From Corynebacterium sp. p3-SID1145 (GTDB lineage: Bacteria; Actinomycetota; Actinomycetes; Mycobacteriales; Mycobacteriaceae): a stretch of 64,000 nucleotides of DNA. A program made the position numbers and the translations under genes. The notes under the pieces are model-generated. The model was not told the origin of the DNA, made no database searches, and worked only from the letters and a program-made list of their open reading frames with translations. Where the stretch lies: positions 110,411 to 174,410 of the forward strand of contig JALXXC010000006.1 in NCBI GenBank assembly GCA_025144245.1. Reading direction: 5' to 3'. The number at the start of each line of letters is the position of its first letter. Positions within the stretch are counted from its first letter, which is position 1. Below, one piece after another: positions 24,395-34,404 of the stretch.

Positions 24395-25364
24395 GGTCCG
24401 ACAGGGCGGTCAGCGCACCGTCGCCGGCACCCGGCGGGACGGACACTGCGATATCGGTCGCGCGGCCGAGCGCGTATAGGGTAGCCGCTGGCGACGCATT
24501 ACTGCCGTCGGTCTCTTCGAACCAGGGGATGCCGTTGATCTGCGTCAGTTGCGCGCCTGGGGCGTAGCTCGCAGCTGGTGCCACGCCGCATTTCAGCACG
24601 ACCGGCTCGTACCCCTCGGCACCCCAAGCGGCGGCATTGCTGCCGAGTCCGTCGACATCGGCGACGTCGATGCGCGAATACCCGTCGGCGAGTTCTTCGG
24701 GCAGCGCCGCCATCAACTCACGGCAAGCACCGTGCACGGCTGCGGCATCGCTTGCCGACGGCTCCAGCTCCGCCAGCGGCGCCTTCCCCGGCGCGGGGAC
24801 CACCGCCGGCAGCGCGGCGAGGTCCAGGTCTGCGACGGGGGCTGAGTCCGCGGCGCCGTCGAGTGCCGCACCGTCGGCGGTGACCGCGACGGCGGGGGCG
24901 CGGTCGACGGTGAACCAGGTGGTCAGATTCGATCCCGGGGCTGGGTCGGCGACTTTCATCCACCTTGCCCCGCCGATTTCCTCGGTGGTGGTGAGCTCGG
25001 TGAACTGCAAAGGCGCGTCCACACCGCAGCGCAGGGTGACGCGCTCGGCAGGCGTCGTTTGCCACATCGCTGCGCCGGCGGGGGCGGGATCCGCCAACTT
25101 CGCCCGTTCGTGCCCGGCGACTGTGTCCGGCAGCGAGTCGACCAGCGCGGCGCACTCCGGGGAGTCCGCGTGCGGCGACGGCAACTCCGTCAGCGCCACC
25201 GGCTGGTTGTTAAGCTGCTTCAGGTAGAGCTTCGACCCGACGAGCACACCGGCGACGAGCAGCAGAGCAAGCCCAAGGCTGACCAGGATCAGCGGGCGCC
25301 GCATGACGGCCCCTTGGTCGCTGCGGTCGGCGGGCTGTTCCGTGAGCGTCGGGCTGGTTGTCAT
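24366..25364 (-). CDS. DUF3515 family membrane-anchored protein with two repeat units
   Basis: A 332-residue protein with a short cytoplasmic N-terminus, one membrane segment (about 24-44, ILVSLGLALLLVAGVLVG) and an extracytoplasmic part of two related units, about 65-165 and 205-330. Each unit has a Cys near its start (SPECAALVDSLP; HGACRELMAALP), a second Cys (TLRCGVD; VLKCGVA), an aromatic GxxW segment (GGARWMKV; NGIPWFEE) and a terminal V-strand. DUF3515 proteins normally have one unit, so this looks like an internal duplication. Position between ddl and thiL is the usual one in corynebacteria. Function unknown. Confidence 0.8.
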   Translation of the reverse strand: MTTSPTLTEQPADRSDQGAVMRRPLILVSLGLALLLVAGVLVGSKLYLKQLNNQPVALTELPSPHADSPECAALVDSLPDTVAGHERAKLADPAPAGAAMWQTTPAERVTLRCGVDAPLQFTELTTTEEIGGARWMKVADPAPGSNLTTWFTVDRAPAVAVTADGAALDGAADSAPVADLDLAALPAVVPAPGKAPLAELEPSASDAAAVHGACRELMAALPEELADGYSRIDVADVDGLGSNAAAWGAEGYEPVVLKCGVAPAASYAPGAQLTQINGIPWFEETDGSNASPAATLYALGRATDIAVSVPPGAGDGALTALSDLISENVPEQ

Positions 25365-25440
25365 AGCGGCTCATTGTATTCGTTGTGCCCGGAGTTTCCC
25401 CGGACACCTCCAGCACTCGACGGAAAGGCGTTCATCCACC

Positions 25441-26421
25441 GTGATCCAGACAGGGTATCCGACAGGCGGACCCACACTCGGGGAGGTCGGGGAGCGTGCG
25501 GTGATCCAGTCCATCATCGACGCGACTCCGTCCGCCATCAACGGCGATGACGCGGCGGTGCTGCACCGCTCCTCCCCGAACTCCCGGGTGGTGGCAACGA
25601 CCGACATGCTGGTGGAGGGACGCCACTTCCGGTGGGACCTGACCACACCGCGCCTGGTCGGCCGGAAGGCCATCGTGCAGAATTTCGCCGATGTCGAGGC
25701 AATGGGCGCCCGCCCGGTAGCTGCGCTGCTCTCCCTGTCAGCCCCGAAGAATTTGCCCGTCGCGGTCGTCGCTGAATTAGCCCGCGGTATCGGCGAGGAA
25801 GTGGAGAAGTACGCGGCGGAGCTGGTCGGCGGCGATGTGACTTCAGGCGACACCTTGGTCATGTCGGTCACCGCGATCGGTTCCCTCGGCGGGAACCGCC
25901 GCGCGCTGACACTGGATGGCGCACGCTCCGGGCAGAGGCTCGTCGCCCACGGCCGCCTCGGCTATTCCGCGGCGGGGTTGGCGTTGCTCGAATCCGGCAA
26001 AGATATTCCGGAGGATTTCGAGCCCCTCGTGCTCGGCTACCAGGCCCCGGAGATCACGCCCGGTTCCGGGGTCGTCGCGCGTTCCGCCGGTGTGACCAGC
26101 ATGACCGACAATTCCGACGGTTTGCTACACGACCTCAACCACCTCGCCACCCGCTCCGGGACCAGCATCGACATCGATTCAGCGGCCATCGCCCCTGACG
26201 AATTGTTGGTGCGGGCGGGCGAATTCCTGGACCACGACCCGTGGCAGTGGGTCTGCGAGGGTGGGGAGGACCACACGTTGCTGGGCAGCGTAAACGGTGA
26301 TGCGCCTGTCGGTTTTCGCACAATCGGTGCCACGACGCGGCCCGGCACCGATGAGGCACCTGCGGTGACGATCGACGGTCAGGTGCCGCAATACGGCGGC
26401 GGATGGGAGAGTTTCGCATGA
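25441..26421 (+). CDS. thiL: Thiamine-monophosphate kinase
   Basis: A 326-residue AIR-synthase/PurM-type kinase that phosphorylates thiamine monophosphate to thiamine pyrophosphate. Motifs: [57 protein letters not shown] and the closing [12 protein letters not shown] 25441 is taken as the start because GGAAAGG lies about 12 bases before it and translation from there matches the family N-terminus. The stop overlaps the next start as ATGA (26418-26421). Confidence 0.94.
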   Translation: MIQTGYPTGGPTLGEVGERAVIQSIIDATPSAINGDDAAVLHRSSPNSRVVATTDMLVEGRHFRWDLTTPRLVGRKAIVQNFADVEAMGARPVAALLSLSAPKNLPVAVVAELARGIGEEVEKYAAELVGGDVTSGDTLVMSVTAIGSLGGNRRALTLDGARSGQRLVAHGRLGYSAAGLALLESGKDIPEDFEPLVLGYQAPEITPGSGVVARSAGVTSMTDNSDGLLHDLNHLATRSGTSIDIDSAAIAPDELLVRAGEFLDHDPWQWVCEGGEDHTLLGSVNGDAPVGFRTIGATTRPGTDEAPAVTIDGQVPQYGGGWESFA

Positions 26422-27062
26422 GTTTGCCCGTGCATCCTTCCTGGAAGGCTCCACTTGCGGAGGTCGAGGACCAGATCCACGAGCTGGGCGATTTCCTCCG
26501 CGCGCAGCCGGCGTACCTGCCGGCCGGAAACGACATTCTCCGCGCTTTCCAGGACCCTTTCGACGATGTCCGTGTGCTCATTGTGGGCCAGGACCCGTAC
26601 CCCACGCCGGGGCACCCGATGGGCTTGAGCTTTTCGACACAGCCCGGAGTCGCGCCACCCCGCTCCCTGGTGAATATCTATCAGGAGCTCCAGGACGATT
26701 TGGGCATCCCGCCGCGCAATGACGGCGACTTGTCCTCCTGGGCGGGCCAGGGAATTCTACTGCTCAACCGCGTTCTCACAGTGGCACCGGGCAAGCCGGG
26801 CTCGCACCGCGGAGTCGGCTGGGAGAAAGTCACTGAGGCTGCTATTCGTGCGTTGGCGCAGCGCGACGAACCCCTGGTGGCGATTCTGTGGGGCAGGGAC
26901 GCTCAGACCGCGAAGCGTTTCCTGGGGGACACACCCTGCATTGAGTCCGCGCACCCTTCGCCGCTGTCAGCCCGCCGCGGATTCTTCGGTTCCCGCCCGT
27001 TCTCACGCGCCAATGAAGCGCTTCGGGCGCAGGGCGCGGACGGTGTCGACTGGGCACTGTAA
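26418..27062 (+). CDS. ung: Uracil-DNA glycosylase
   Basis: A 214-residue family 1 uracil-DNA glycosylase that starts base-excision repair of uracil in DNA. The catalytic water-activating loop is [17 protein letters not shown] (Asp59), and the minor-groove loop is [16 protein letters not shown] 26418 overlaps the thiL stop by four bases, with GGGAGAG (26405-26411) upstream; an earlier in-frame ATG at 26403 lacks such a site. It follows thiL and precedes the DAK2 gene by 11 bases. Confidence 0.96.
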   Translation: MSLPVHPSWKAPLAEVEDQIHELGDFLRAQPAYLPAGNDILRAFQDPFDDVRVLIVGQDPYPTPGHPMGLSFSTQPGVAPPRSLVNIYQELQDDLGIPPRNDGDLSSWAGQGILLLNRVLTVAPGKPGSHRGVGWEKVTEAAIRALAQRDEPLVAILWGRDAQTAKRFLGDTPCIESAHPSPLSARRGFFGSRPFSRANEALRAQGADGVDWAL

Positions 27063-27073
27063 AGTAAGGCTCC

Positions 27074-28645
27074 ATGACTAATCCTGCGGTGATCGATGGA
27101 GCGCGGCTGCTGTCGTGGGCACGCCGCGCGGCGCAGGAATTGGAGTCCCACCGCGAGGAAATCAATAGCCTCAATGTCTTCCCCGTGCCGGATTCGGACA
27201 CTGGGTCGAATATGGCCCACACGATGGCCGCCGCAGTGAAGCAAGCGGAGACCCTGGATGACGGTGCCAGCGCCGCAGAGATCGCCTCAGCTTTGTCGGT
27301 GGGCAGCATCAAGGGTGCCCGCGGAAACTCCGGAGTCGTCCTATCCCAGGTGCTCCGCGGTGTGGCGCAGGCCGCCGCCGAAGGGGACCTCGACGGCAGG
27401 AGCGTTGCCGACGCACTGAATAACGCTGTGGCCTATGTCGGGCGCGCCATCAATGAACCGGTCGAAGGCACGATCGTGACGGTGTTGCGCGAAGCCGCGG
27501 CCGCGGGAACGCAGGTACTCGACGAGCGCGCCGGTGACGGGCGTGATGCGTCAGAACCTGTGCTCGCCGCGGTGGCCGTTGCTGCTGTGACCGCGGCGGA
27601 GGAGGCGCTGGAGCGGACCCCGTCTCAGTTGGCGGAATTGCGCGAAGCCGGAGTGGTCGATGCCGGTGGGCGCGGTCTGGTCCTGTTGCTCACCGTGCTG
27701 CGCGACGAAGTCGTCGGCCGGCAGGGGGCTGCCGGCAGTGAATTTCCCCGACCGGTTACCGCGGAGTGCAGCAGCCCCGAGGCTGACTCCCGCGGCCACG
27801 GTGGGTGGCTGGAAGTCATGTTCATGTTCTCGGGTCCAGTCGACGAACTTGAATTGGCGCTCGCGCCAATGGGCGCGAGCCTGGTCATCGCCCGGGCCTC
27901 CGACACGGATGCGAAAGTGCACATCCACTCCCGCGACGCGGGAGCCGTCATCGAGCGTGCATTCAGCTTCGGCGCAGTGAGTGAATTGCGGTTGGAGATT
28001 CTCCCGGATGACGAGCACGAGCAACAGCCAGCCGCACCCGCACGCCTGGTCATCGCAGTCAGCCCGTCGGGAGCTGTGGCGGACCTCTACCGCCGGGCAG
28101 GTGCGCTGCCCATCGCCCCGGGTGAGGAGTTGGCCGAACAAATCGGGGAGCGGATCGCTGCAGCGGGGGCGGACGAGCTGATCGTTCTGCCCAACGGCCA
28201 CGTCGGCCCGCAACAGCTGCAGGAGATCTCGCAGGTACTCCGCGAATCAGGCGTCGCCGTTGCCGTTTTGTCCACCGAGCGTCTGGTGGGCGGAATCGCC
28301 GCCCTGGCTGTGCACGATCCGCGGCTGCCGCTCGAAGATGCCGCCGCCCAGATGGACGAGGCTGCCTCCGACATGCGCGCCGCAGATATCGTCAAGGCAG
28401 AAGACCGGACTCTCGTGCTCGCGCCCGACGGCGTGCTGCTGGCGGACGAGGAGACGGTGCACGGTGCCGTCGATAAAGCGTGCCGTTCCATGCTGGCCGG
28501 CGGCGGGGAACTGGTGACCCTGCTGATAGACAATGACGTTGCCGCGGGGCTGGACGCGGATGTGCTGGAAGAAGCACTGGGCATCGAGCTCCTCATCTAT
28601 CCGGCCGACGGTCTCGGTGCGCTCGGCCAAATCGGGGTGGAATAA
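27074..28645 (+). CDS. DAK2 domain protein (FakA/YloV type)
   Basis: A 523-residue protein with an N-terminal DAK2 nucleotide-binding domain (about 10-200): NVFPVPDSDTGSNMAHTM, the phosphate- and magnesium-binding aspartates, and GARGNSGVVLSQVLRG. The middle and C-terminal domains (about 240-523) match the DhaK-like part of FakA, including VLPNGHVGPQQ. FakA with a FakB carrier phosphorylates exogenous fatty acids; FakB is not in this window. It sits directly upstream of recG, a common arrangement in Gram-positive bacteria. The fatty-acid role is by family analogy. Confidence 0.87.
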   Translation: MTNPAVIDGARLLSWARRAAQELESHREEINSLNVFPVPDSDTGSNMAHTMAAAVKQAETLDDGASAAEIASALSVGSIKGARGNSGVVLSQVLRGVAQAAAEGDLDGRSVADALNNAVAYVGRAINEPVEGTIVTVLREAAAAGTQVLDERAGDGRDASEPVLAAVAVAAVTAAEEALERTPSQLAELREAGVVDAGGRGLVLLLTVLRDEVVGRQGAAGSEFPRPVTAECSSPEADSRGHGGWLEVMFMFSGPVDELELALAPMGASLVIARASDTDAKVHIHSRDAGAVIERAFSFGAVSELRLEILPDDEHEQQPAAPARLVIAVSPSGAVADLYRRAGALPIAPGEELAEQIGERIAAAGADELIVLPNGHVGPQQLQEISQVLRESGVAVAVLSTERLVGGIAALAVHDPRLPLEDAAAQMDEAASDMRAADIVKAEDRTLVLAPDGVLLADEETVHGAVDKACRSMLAGGGELVTLLIDNDVAAGLDADVLEEALGIELLIYPADGLGALGQIGVE

Positions 28646-28647
28646 GA

Positions 28648-30777
28648 GTGCTGGGCCTGAACTACACCACGCCGCTCAACCTGATCATTCCCACGCGTCC
28701 AGCCCGCGCCATCGCCAAAGCCTTCGGCATCGAGACAGCTGAGGGGCTGCTGGAGAACTACCCGCGCAAATACCTCCGCTACGGCAACGGCAGCGCACTG
28801 GAAGGCGCACTTCCGGACGACCGGATCACGTTCATTGGCACGGTCGTGTCCACGCGCAAGATCACGGGGAAGCGGCCGATCTTCAAAGTGGAAGTCACCG
28901 ACGGTCACGACACGATCGACGCGACATTCTTCAGCGCGCGGTACGCGCCAAAGGTGCTCCACGGCGGGGTGCGCGCGATGTTTACGGGCAAGCTGAGCTA
29001 CTTCAACGGCAAGCCCCAGCTGCAGCACCCGGATTTCCTCATTCTCGACCCGCCGAAATTCAAGGACGGCGACGGGTCCAAGCCGGCGCCGAAGGGCGGG
29101 GCCACAGGGTCGATGAAGCAGCTGTCGGTGTTCGGCGACCCGGATGAGATTCTCGCCGGACGCGAATGGCTGCCCGTGTACAGGGCGACGAAGAACCTGT
29201 CCACGTGGACGGTCATGGGCGCCGTCAACGCTGTGCTGAACACGCTGCCGCCGGTGGAGGAACCGCTCGGGTTCACGCCAGAGGGGTTCCTGACGCTGGA
29301 TGAGGCGATCCGGCAGGTGCACAACCCCGGCCCGGCGGGCCCCGATCCGGCTCGGGAACGCCTGAAATACAACGAGGCCCTGCGGGTCGCGCTCATTATG
29401 GCACTGCGGCGCGCCGATTCCAACCACCGCACAGCGCCAGCGCTGCCGCGGGTGGACAGCGGCTTCCAGGACCAGTTGCTAGGTAACCTGCCCTTCGCGT
29501 TCACTGCGGGGCAGGAACAGGTGTTGCGCGAAATATCAGGGGACCTCGAGAGCACCACGCCGATGAGCCGCCTCCTGCAGGGAGAGGTCGGGTCCGGAAA
29601 GACGATCGTGGCGCTGGCGGCGATGCTCCAAGCCGTGGACAACGGGCTGCAGTGCGCGCTGCTCGCACCGACGGAAGTGCTGACGCTGCAGCACGAGAAA
29701 TCCCTGCGCAAGATCCTTATGCGCACCGGAGTTCATGCCCGGGTGGTCGCGTTGACCGGGTCGATGTCCACGGTGCAGCGGCAGGAGGCGTTGCTCGCGA
29801 TCATGTCGGGCGAGGCGGACATCGTCGTGGGAACGCACGCGATCATCCAGGACAACGTGGACTTCTTCAAGCTCGGCTTCGTGGTGGTCGACGAGCAGCA
29901 CCGCTTCGGGGTCGAGCAGCGCGACCGGCTGCGTGACAAGGCGGGGGAGACCACCCCGCACCTGCTCGTGATGACGGCGACACCGATCCCGCGCACCATC
30001 GCGATCACCGTCTTCGGCGACTTGTCTGTGTCGACGCTCCGTGAACTGCCCGGCGGCCGCAAACCAATCCAGTCGTCGATCGTCCCCGAGTTCAAGGACA
30101 CCTGGATCCAGCGGGCGTGGGAGAAGATCAAGGAGGAGGTCCATGCGGGCCACCAGGCGTACATCGTCTGTCCGCGTATCGACGGGTCCGGCGGAGTCCT
30201 CGAGATCGCCCATCTGCTCGAGCGGACCCACTTCAAGGGCATGTCGGTCGGTGTCTTGCACGGGCGCATGAAAGGGGAGGAGAAGGATGCGGTGATATCC
30301 GCCTTCGCCGCCGGCGAGATCGACGTGCTTGTCTCAACCACTGTGATCGAGGTCGGCGTGGACGTCCCTAACGCAACGGTGATGATGGTCCGCGAGTCGG
30401 AGCATTTCGGTGTGTCCCAGCTCCACCAGCTGCGCGGCCGCGTTGGACGCGGCGGACACGAGTCGCTGTGCCTCTTCCACACTTTCGCCGGTCCGGACAC
30501 GCCGCAGTTTGAGCGCGTCGCCCAGATTGCCGCGGTTTCGGACGGTTTCCAGCTTGCGGAGCTCGATCTGCAGAACCGCCAGGAGGGCGACGTACTGGGC
30601 ACCCATCAGTCAGGCAACGAGCGTCAGTTGAAGCTTCTGAACTTGGTGGAGGACTACGAGATCATCCAGCGCGCCTACGACGATGCCGCCGCTGTCGTGG
30701 CCGCCGATCCGGAGCTCGCGCGGTCGGTGACCGACATGGAGATTCTCGAGGAATTCGAGTACCTGGAAAAGAGCTAG
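28648..30777 (+). CDS. recG: ATP-dependent DNA helicase RecG
   Basis: A 709-residue superfamily 2 helicase that remodels stalled forks and Holliday junctions. An N-terminal wedge/OB domain (about 40-180) precedes the helicase core: Walker A GEVGSGKT (312-319), ALLAPTEVL, DEQHRFGVEQR (DEQH box), VMTATPIPRT, and the RecG motif QLHQLRGRVGRG, with the TRG region after it. GTG 28648 follows the previous stop by two bases and GGGGTGG lies about eight bases upstream. Complete. Confidence 0.95.
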   Translation: MLGLNYTTPLNLIIPTRPARAIAKAFGIETAEGLLENYPRKYLRYGNGSALEGALPDDRITFIGTVVSTRKITGKRPIFKVEVTDGHDTIDATFFSARYAPKVLHGGVRAMFTGKLSYFNGKPQLQHPDFLILDPPKFKDGDGSKPAPKGGATGSMKQLSVFGDPDEILAGREWLPVYRATKNLSTWTVMGAVNAVLNTLPPVEEPLGFTPEGFLTLDEAIRQVHNPGPAGPDPARERLKYNEALRVALIMALRRADSNHRTAPALPRVDSGFQDQLLGNLPFAFTAGQEQVLREISGDLESTTPMSRLLQGEVGSGKTIVALAAMLQAVDNGLQCALLAPTEVLTLQHEKSLRKILMRTGVHARVVALTGSMSTVQRQEALLAIMSGEADIVVGTHAIIQDNVDFFKLGFVVVDEQHRFGVEQRDRLRDKAGETTPHLLVMTATPIPRTIAITVFGDLSVSTLRELPGGRKPIQSSIVPEFKDTWIQRAWEKIKEEVHAGHQAYIVCPRIDGSGGVLEIAHLLERTHFKGMSVGVLHGRMKGEEKDAVISAFAAGEIDVLVSTTVIEVGVDVPNATVMMVRESEHFGVSQLHQLRGRVGRGGHESLCLFHTFAGPDTPQFERVAQIAAVSDGFQLAELDLQNRQEGDVLGTHQSGNERQLKLLNLVEDYEIIQRAYDDAAAVVAADPELARSVTDMEILEEFEYLEKS

Positions 30778-30803
30778 GCCGTCCAGGCGTTAAGGTTGTG
30801 GCC

Positions 30804-31409
30804 ATGAACCGCATCATTTCGGGCGAGGCCCGCGGACGCACGATCAAGGTTCCCCCGGAGGGCACCAGACCCACATCGGACCGCGCCAGGGAAGGTCTGT
30901 TTTCCTCGCTGCAGGTTCGCTTCGGTTTTGCGGGACAAAATGTGCTCGACCTCTTCGCGGGCTCCGGTGCGCTCGGACTCGAGGCTGCCTCCCGGGGTGC
31001 GGAAGAAGTGGTGATGGTGGAGTCGAACCCGCATGCGGTGGAGATCATCCGCCACAACATGAAGGTGGTCGGCCACCCCCGCGTCACTGTGGAACAGGCC
31101 AAGGTCTCCGACTACGTTCCCCGAGCGCCGCGCGAATATTTCACGATGGTGCTCGCGGACCCGCCGTACGACCTCCCGGACGAGGACGTGGCGGAAATGC
31201 TGCATGCCCTCGTGCCGTTGCTTGCCGACGAAGCCGCTGTTGTCGTCGAGCGCCACCGCGAAAGTCCCGAGACCGCCTGGCCGGAGGGGTTCACCCCGAC
31301 GGGGCAGAAGCTGAAGAAACGGCTGTACGGTATAGCACGTATGGATATGGCGGTGTTCACCCGCAGTGGCCCAGGAACCACCGGTCCCAGTGCCGGGCGC
31401 GCCAACTAG
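30804..31409 (+). CDS. rsmD: 16S rRNA (guanine(966)-N2)-methyltransferase
   Basis: A 201-residue SAM-dependent methyltransferase. Typical motifs: RIISGEARGRTIKVP at the start, TRPTSDRAREGLF, the SAM motif VLDLFAGSGALGLEA and catalytic ADPPYDL (DPPY). It methylates G966 in 16S rRNA during 30S assembly. ATG 30804 fits the family N-terminus; GTG 30798 would add two residues. Gene order recG-rsmD-coaD is conserved in many bacteria. Confidence 0.94.
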   Translation: MNRIISGEARGRTIKVPPEGTRPTSDRAREGLFSSLQVRFGFAGQNVLDLFAGSGALGLEAASRGAEEVVMVESNPHAVEIIRHNMKVVGHPRVTVEQAKVSDYVPRAPREYFTMVLADPPYDLPDEDVAEMLHALVPLLADEAAVVVERHRESPETAWPEGFTPTGQKLKKRLYGIARMDMAVFTRSGPGTTGPSAGRAN

Positions 31410-31450
31410 CAAACCACGAACCAGACGGATTAGAACGAGAAAGAGCAACG

Positions 31451-31930
31451 ATGACGAAAGCGGTCTGCCCCGGATCCTTCGACCCGGTAACGAACGGCCA
31501 CCTGGACATCTTCACACGCGCGGCGCTCAGTTTCGACGAGGTGGTCGTACTCGTCACCGCGAACCCGAACAAGCAGACCGGGCTCTTCACCATCGAGGAG
31601 CGCATGAGCTTCATCCGTGAAGTGACCAGTGACTTCCCTAATATCACTGTGGACACGTGGGGCGGCCTGCTGGTGGATTACACCACCGCGCACAAGGTGG
31701 GCGCACTGGTCAAGGGCCTGCGCTCTTCGCTCGACTACGACTACGAGCTCCCCATGGCGCAGATGAACCGACACCTTTCCGGTGTGGACACGTTCTTCCT
31801 CATGACGGATGAGAAATACGGTTATATCTCTTCCTCCCTGTGCAAAGAGGTGGCCAAGTACGGCGGCGATGTCAGCGGTCTCGTGCCGGACTGCGTTGTC
31901 AGCGCGATGAACGCCAAATACCGGGGATGA
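31451..31930 (+). CDS. coaD: Phosphopantetheine adenylyltransferase
   Basis: A 159-residue nucleotidyltransferase of coenzyme A synthesis: 4'-phosphopantetheine plus ATP gives dephospho-CoA. Motifs: VCPGSFDPVTNGHLDI (with the HxGH-type NGHLD), VKGLRSSLDYDYELPMAQMN and TDEKYGYISSSLCKEVAKYGG. Length is normal. It overlaps the next gene as ATGA at 31927-31930. Confidence 0.96.
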   Translation: MTKAVCPGSFDPVTNGHLDIFTRAALSFDEVVVLVTANPNKQTGLFTIEERMSFIREVTSDFPNITVDTWGGLLVDYTTAHKVGALVKGLRSSLDYDYELPMAQMNRHLSGVDTFFLMTDEKYGYISSSLCKEVAKYGGDVSGLVPDCVVSAMNAKYRG

Positions 31931-32682
31931 GCACAGGGCTGACCGTCCTCGTCGTCTTTCTCGCTGTTGGCATCGGTACCTGCTTCCAGCGCATCGCGGG
32001 AATGGGTGTCGGCTTGCTCGCCGGGCCGGTGCTCTCGCTGATTCTCGGCCCCGTCGAGGGGATCCTCGTGGTGAATGTTCTGGCCGCGACGAACGCGCTG
32101 ATCACCAGCATCGGCATGCGCGCGGACATCGACTGGCGCAAATTCGGCATTCTCGCTCCGACGCTGGTGTTCGGCGCGGTCCCGGGCGCGTTGCTGATCC
32201 GTGCCGTGGAGCCGAACGTGGTGCTCGTCCTCGTTGGAGTCCTGCTGCTTTTGGCGCTCGCCCTGGTCACCTTCGGCCGGCGGTTCGTACCGGAGCCGCA
32301 CGGGACATTACCAGCGGTAGTCGCTGGGGTGGCCGGCGGCTTCATGAACACGCTCGCCGGTATCGCTGGCCCCGCGATCACTGTGTACGCTCAGGCGGCG
32401 CGCTGGGAGCAGCGTGTCTACGCGGCGACATTGCAGCCGATCTTCTTCGTCAGCGGCATCCTCTCGTTCGCCATCAAGGAATTCGCCGGGGCAGCAGATC
32501 TCGGCGGTGTGAACGGCTGGATCTGGGGCGCTGGAGCGCTCGGCATGGTGCTGGGGATCTACACCGGGGTGAAACTGTCGCCGAAGATCTCCCGCACTAG
32601 CGCGCACCGCATCGCGTTGCTTCTCGCCGCTCTAGGGGGCGCCACCGCGCTGGTGCGTGGGGCAACCGGCCTTTTGGCCTAG
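31927..32682 (+). CDS. TauE/SafE family sulfite/organosulfonate exporter-type permease
   Basis: A 251-residue membrane protein with about eight hydrophobic segments and the duplicated TauE/SafE pattern: [18 protein letters not shown] in the first half and [17 protein letters not shown] in the second. Members export sulfite, sulfoacetate or related anions, but most are uncharacterised. ATG 31927 overlaps the coaD stop (ATGA), so translation is coupled although a metabolic link is not obvious. The stop shares a CTAG (32679-32682) with the convergent ABC gene. Confidence 0.82.
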   Translation: MSTGLTVLVVFLAVGIGTCFQRIAGMGVGLLAGPVLSLILGPVEGILVVNVLAATNALITSIGMRADIDWRKFGILAPTLVFGAVPGALLIRAVEPNVVLVLVGVLLLLALALVTFGRRFVPEPHGTLPAVVAGVAGGFMNTLAGIAGPAITVYAQAARWEQRVYAATLQPIFFVSGILSFAIKEFAGAADLGGVNGWIWGAGALGMVLGIYTGVKLSPKISRTSAHRIALLLAALGGATALVRGATGLLA

Positions 32683-33461
32683 AAGATCGAGGAGAGGAAT
32701 TCCTTCGTTCGCTCGTGCTGAGGGTTATCCAGCACCTGCTCGGGCGAACCCTTTTCCACAATGGTGCCCTCGGACATGAACGCCACGGTGTCGGCGACTT
32801 CGTGAGCGAACGCCATCTCATGGGTGACCACGATCATGGTCATGCCGCTGGCAGCCAGATCCTTCATCACGCGGAGCACCTCGCCGACGAGCTCGGGGTC
32901 GAGGGCGGAGGTCGGTTCGTCGAAAAGCATGAGCTTCGGGTCCATGGCCACCGCGCGCGCAATGGCGACGCGCTGCTGCTGGCCGCCCGAAAGCTGCACC
33001 GGGTACGCCTCGGCCTTGTGGGCGAGACCGACCTGCTCGAGCAGCTCCATGGCCTTCTTTTTCGCTGCATCGGGCTTGACGCCCTTGACGTGCACAGGGG
33101 CCTCGATGATGTTCTCGAGCACGGTGCGGTGGCCGAAGAGGTTGAAGGACTGGAAGACCATGCCGATATCGCGTCGCTGCAGCGCGGCGTCCTTCGCGGA
33201 GATCTCGTGCAGAACTCCGTCTTTCTCGCGGTAACCGATCAGATCACCGTCGACGTAGAGCCGCCCGGCAGTGACCTTCTCCAAGTGGTTCACACAGCGC
33301 AGGAAGGTGGACTTGCCGGAGCCGGACGGGCCGATCAGGCAGGTGACTTCACCGGGCCGGACCTCGAGGTCGATTCCTTTGAGCACGTCGAGAGAGCCGA
33401 AGGACTTCCACACGTCTACCGCGTTGACCATCGGGATGGAGGAGCTAGTTGGGGTAGCCAT
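32679..33461 (-). CDS. Polar amino-acid ABC transporter ATPase
   Basis: A 260-residue ATPase of the GluA/GlnQ/HisP branch. Walker [10 protein letters not shown] (44-52), Q-loop [17 protein letters not shown], signature LSGGQQQR, Walker [17 protein letters not shown] and switch VVTHEM are intact. The pattern [14 protein letters not shown] is typical of polar amino-acid importers. It is the last gene of a three-gene operon with permease and binding protein upstream (two bases between CDSs). Substrate likely glutamate, glutamine or a similar amino acid; not resolvable here. Confidence 0.9.
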   Translation of the reverse strand: MATPTSSSIPMVNAVDVWKSFGSLDVLKGIDLEVRPGEVTCLIGPSGSGKSTFLRCVNHLEKVTAGRLYVDGDLIGYREKDGVLHEISAKDAALQRRDIGMVFQSFNLFGHRTVLENIIEAPVHVKGVKPDAAKKKAMELLEQVGLAHKAEAYPVQLSGGQQQRVAIARAVAMDPKLMLFDEPTSALDPELVGEVLRVMKDLAASGMTMIVVTHEMAFAHEVADTVAFMSEGTIVEKGSPEQVLDNPQHERTKEFLSSIF

Positions 33462-33463
33462 GG

Positions 33464-34402
33464 TTAACGGTTCCTTTCCACGATGGTGACGTTGTTGGGA
33501 GCTTTGCCTTCAGCGTCGGTGAGCGCAGCGAGCTGACGGGCGGTGAGCTCGCGGGTGACACCGCGGTCGAAATAGCGCTCGAGGTAGTACTGGCCGACCA
33601 TGAGAATCGACGTGATCACCAGGTACCACGTGGCTGCGACGAGCAGCATCGGCACTGGTTCGAACAGAGCGGCGGCGATGTCCTGGGAACGGCCGTAGAG
33701 CTCCAGGGAGTAGGGGACCGCCACCACGAGCGAGGAGGTCTTGAGCAGAGAGATGAACTCGTTGCCAGTGGGCGGGATGATGATGCGCATCGCCTGCGGC
33801 AGCACAGTGCGGCGCATGGTCATACCCCAGCTCATGCCGAGCGCCTTCGATGCCTCGATCTGCCCCTCCGGCACAGAGTTGACACCGGAACGGACGATCT
33901 CGGCCATGTAGCCGGCCTCATTCAGCCCGAGCCCGATGACGGCGAGTGCGAAAGCGGAAGAGGTGAAGGCATCCAGGGAGATCTGGGTGAAGCCTAGGTT
34001 GATGGACTGGTAGATGGCGCCGATCAGGCCCCAGAAGACGAGCTGGACATAGATCGGAGTGCCGCGGAAAACCCACAGGTAGAGCCACGAGATGGACTTG
34101 AACACGGGGTTCGGCGACATGCGCATCACAGCGAGAAGGACGCCGAGCGCCACACCAATGATCATCGACAGCACGGTGATGGCGAGGGTATGCAGACCCG
34201 CGATCATGATCCGTGTGTCGAAGAGGTACGCCCAGTAAGTGCCCCAGCCGTAGGCTTCACGGCGCGTCGCGTCGACGACGAACAATGCGAAGAGCACAAG
34301 CAGGATCGCAGCCGTGATCCAGCGGCCTGGGTGGCGCAGCGGCTTCGCCTCAATGCGTTCGGGTTTGCGCCCGGAACCCCGTTTCGTTGTGGTGGTGCTC
34401 AT
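33464..34402 (-). CDS. Polar amino-acid ABC transporter permease
   Basis: A 312-residue His/Glu/Gln-type permease: cytoplasmic basic N-terminus, about six membrane segments, and the EAA loop [32 protein letters not shown] is also diagnostic. ATG 34402 lies two bases after the binding-protein stop; the frame stays open far upstream inside the binding-protein gene, but that extension has no membrane-protein character. One permease gene implies a homodimer. Confidence 0.9.
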   Translation of the reverse strand: MSTTTTKRGSGRKPERIEAKPLRHPGRWITAAILLVLFALFVVDATRREAYGWGTYWAYLFDTRIMIAGLHTLAITVLSMIIGVALGVLLAVMRMSPNPVFKSISWLYLWVFRGTPIYVQLVFWGLIGAIYQSINLGFTQISLDAFTSSAFALAVIGLGLNEAGYMAEIVRSGVNSVPEGQIEASKALGMSWGMTMRRTVLPQAMRIIIPPTGNEFISLLKTSSLVVAVPYSLELYGRSQDIAAALFEPVPMLLVAATWYLVITSILMVGQYYLERYFDRGVTRELTARQLAALTDAEGKAPNNVTIVERNR

Positions 34403-34404
34403 TG

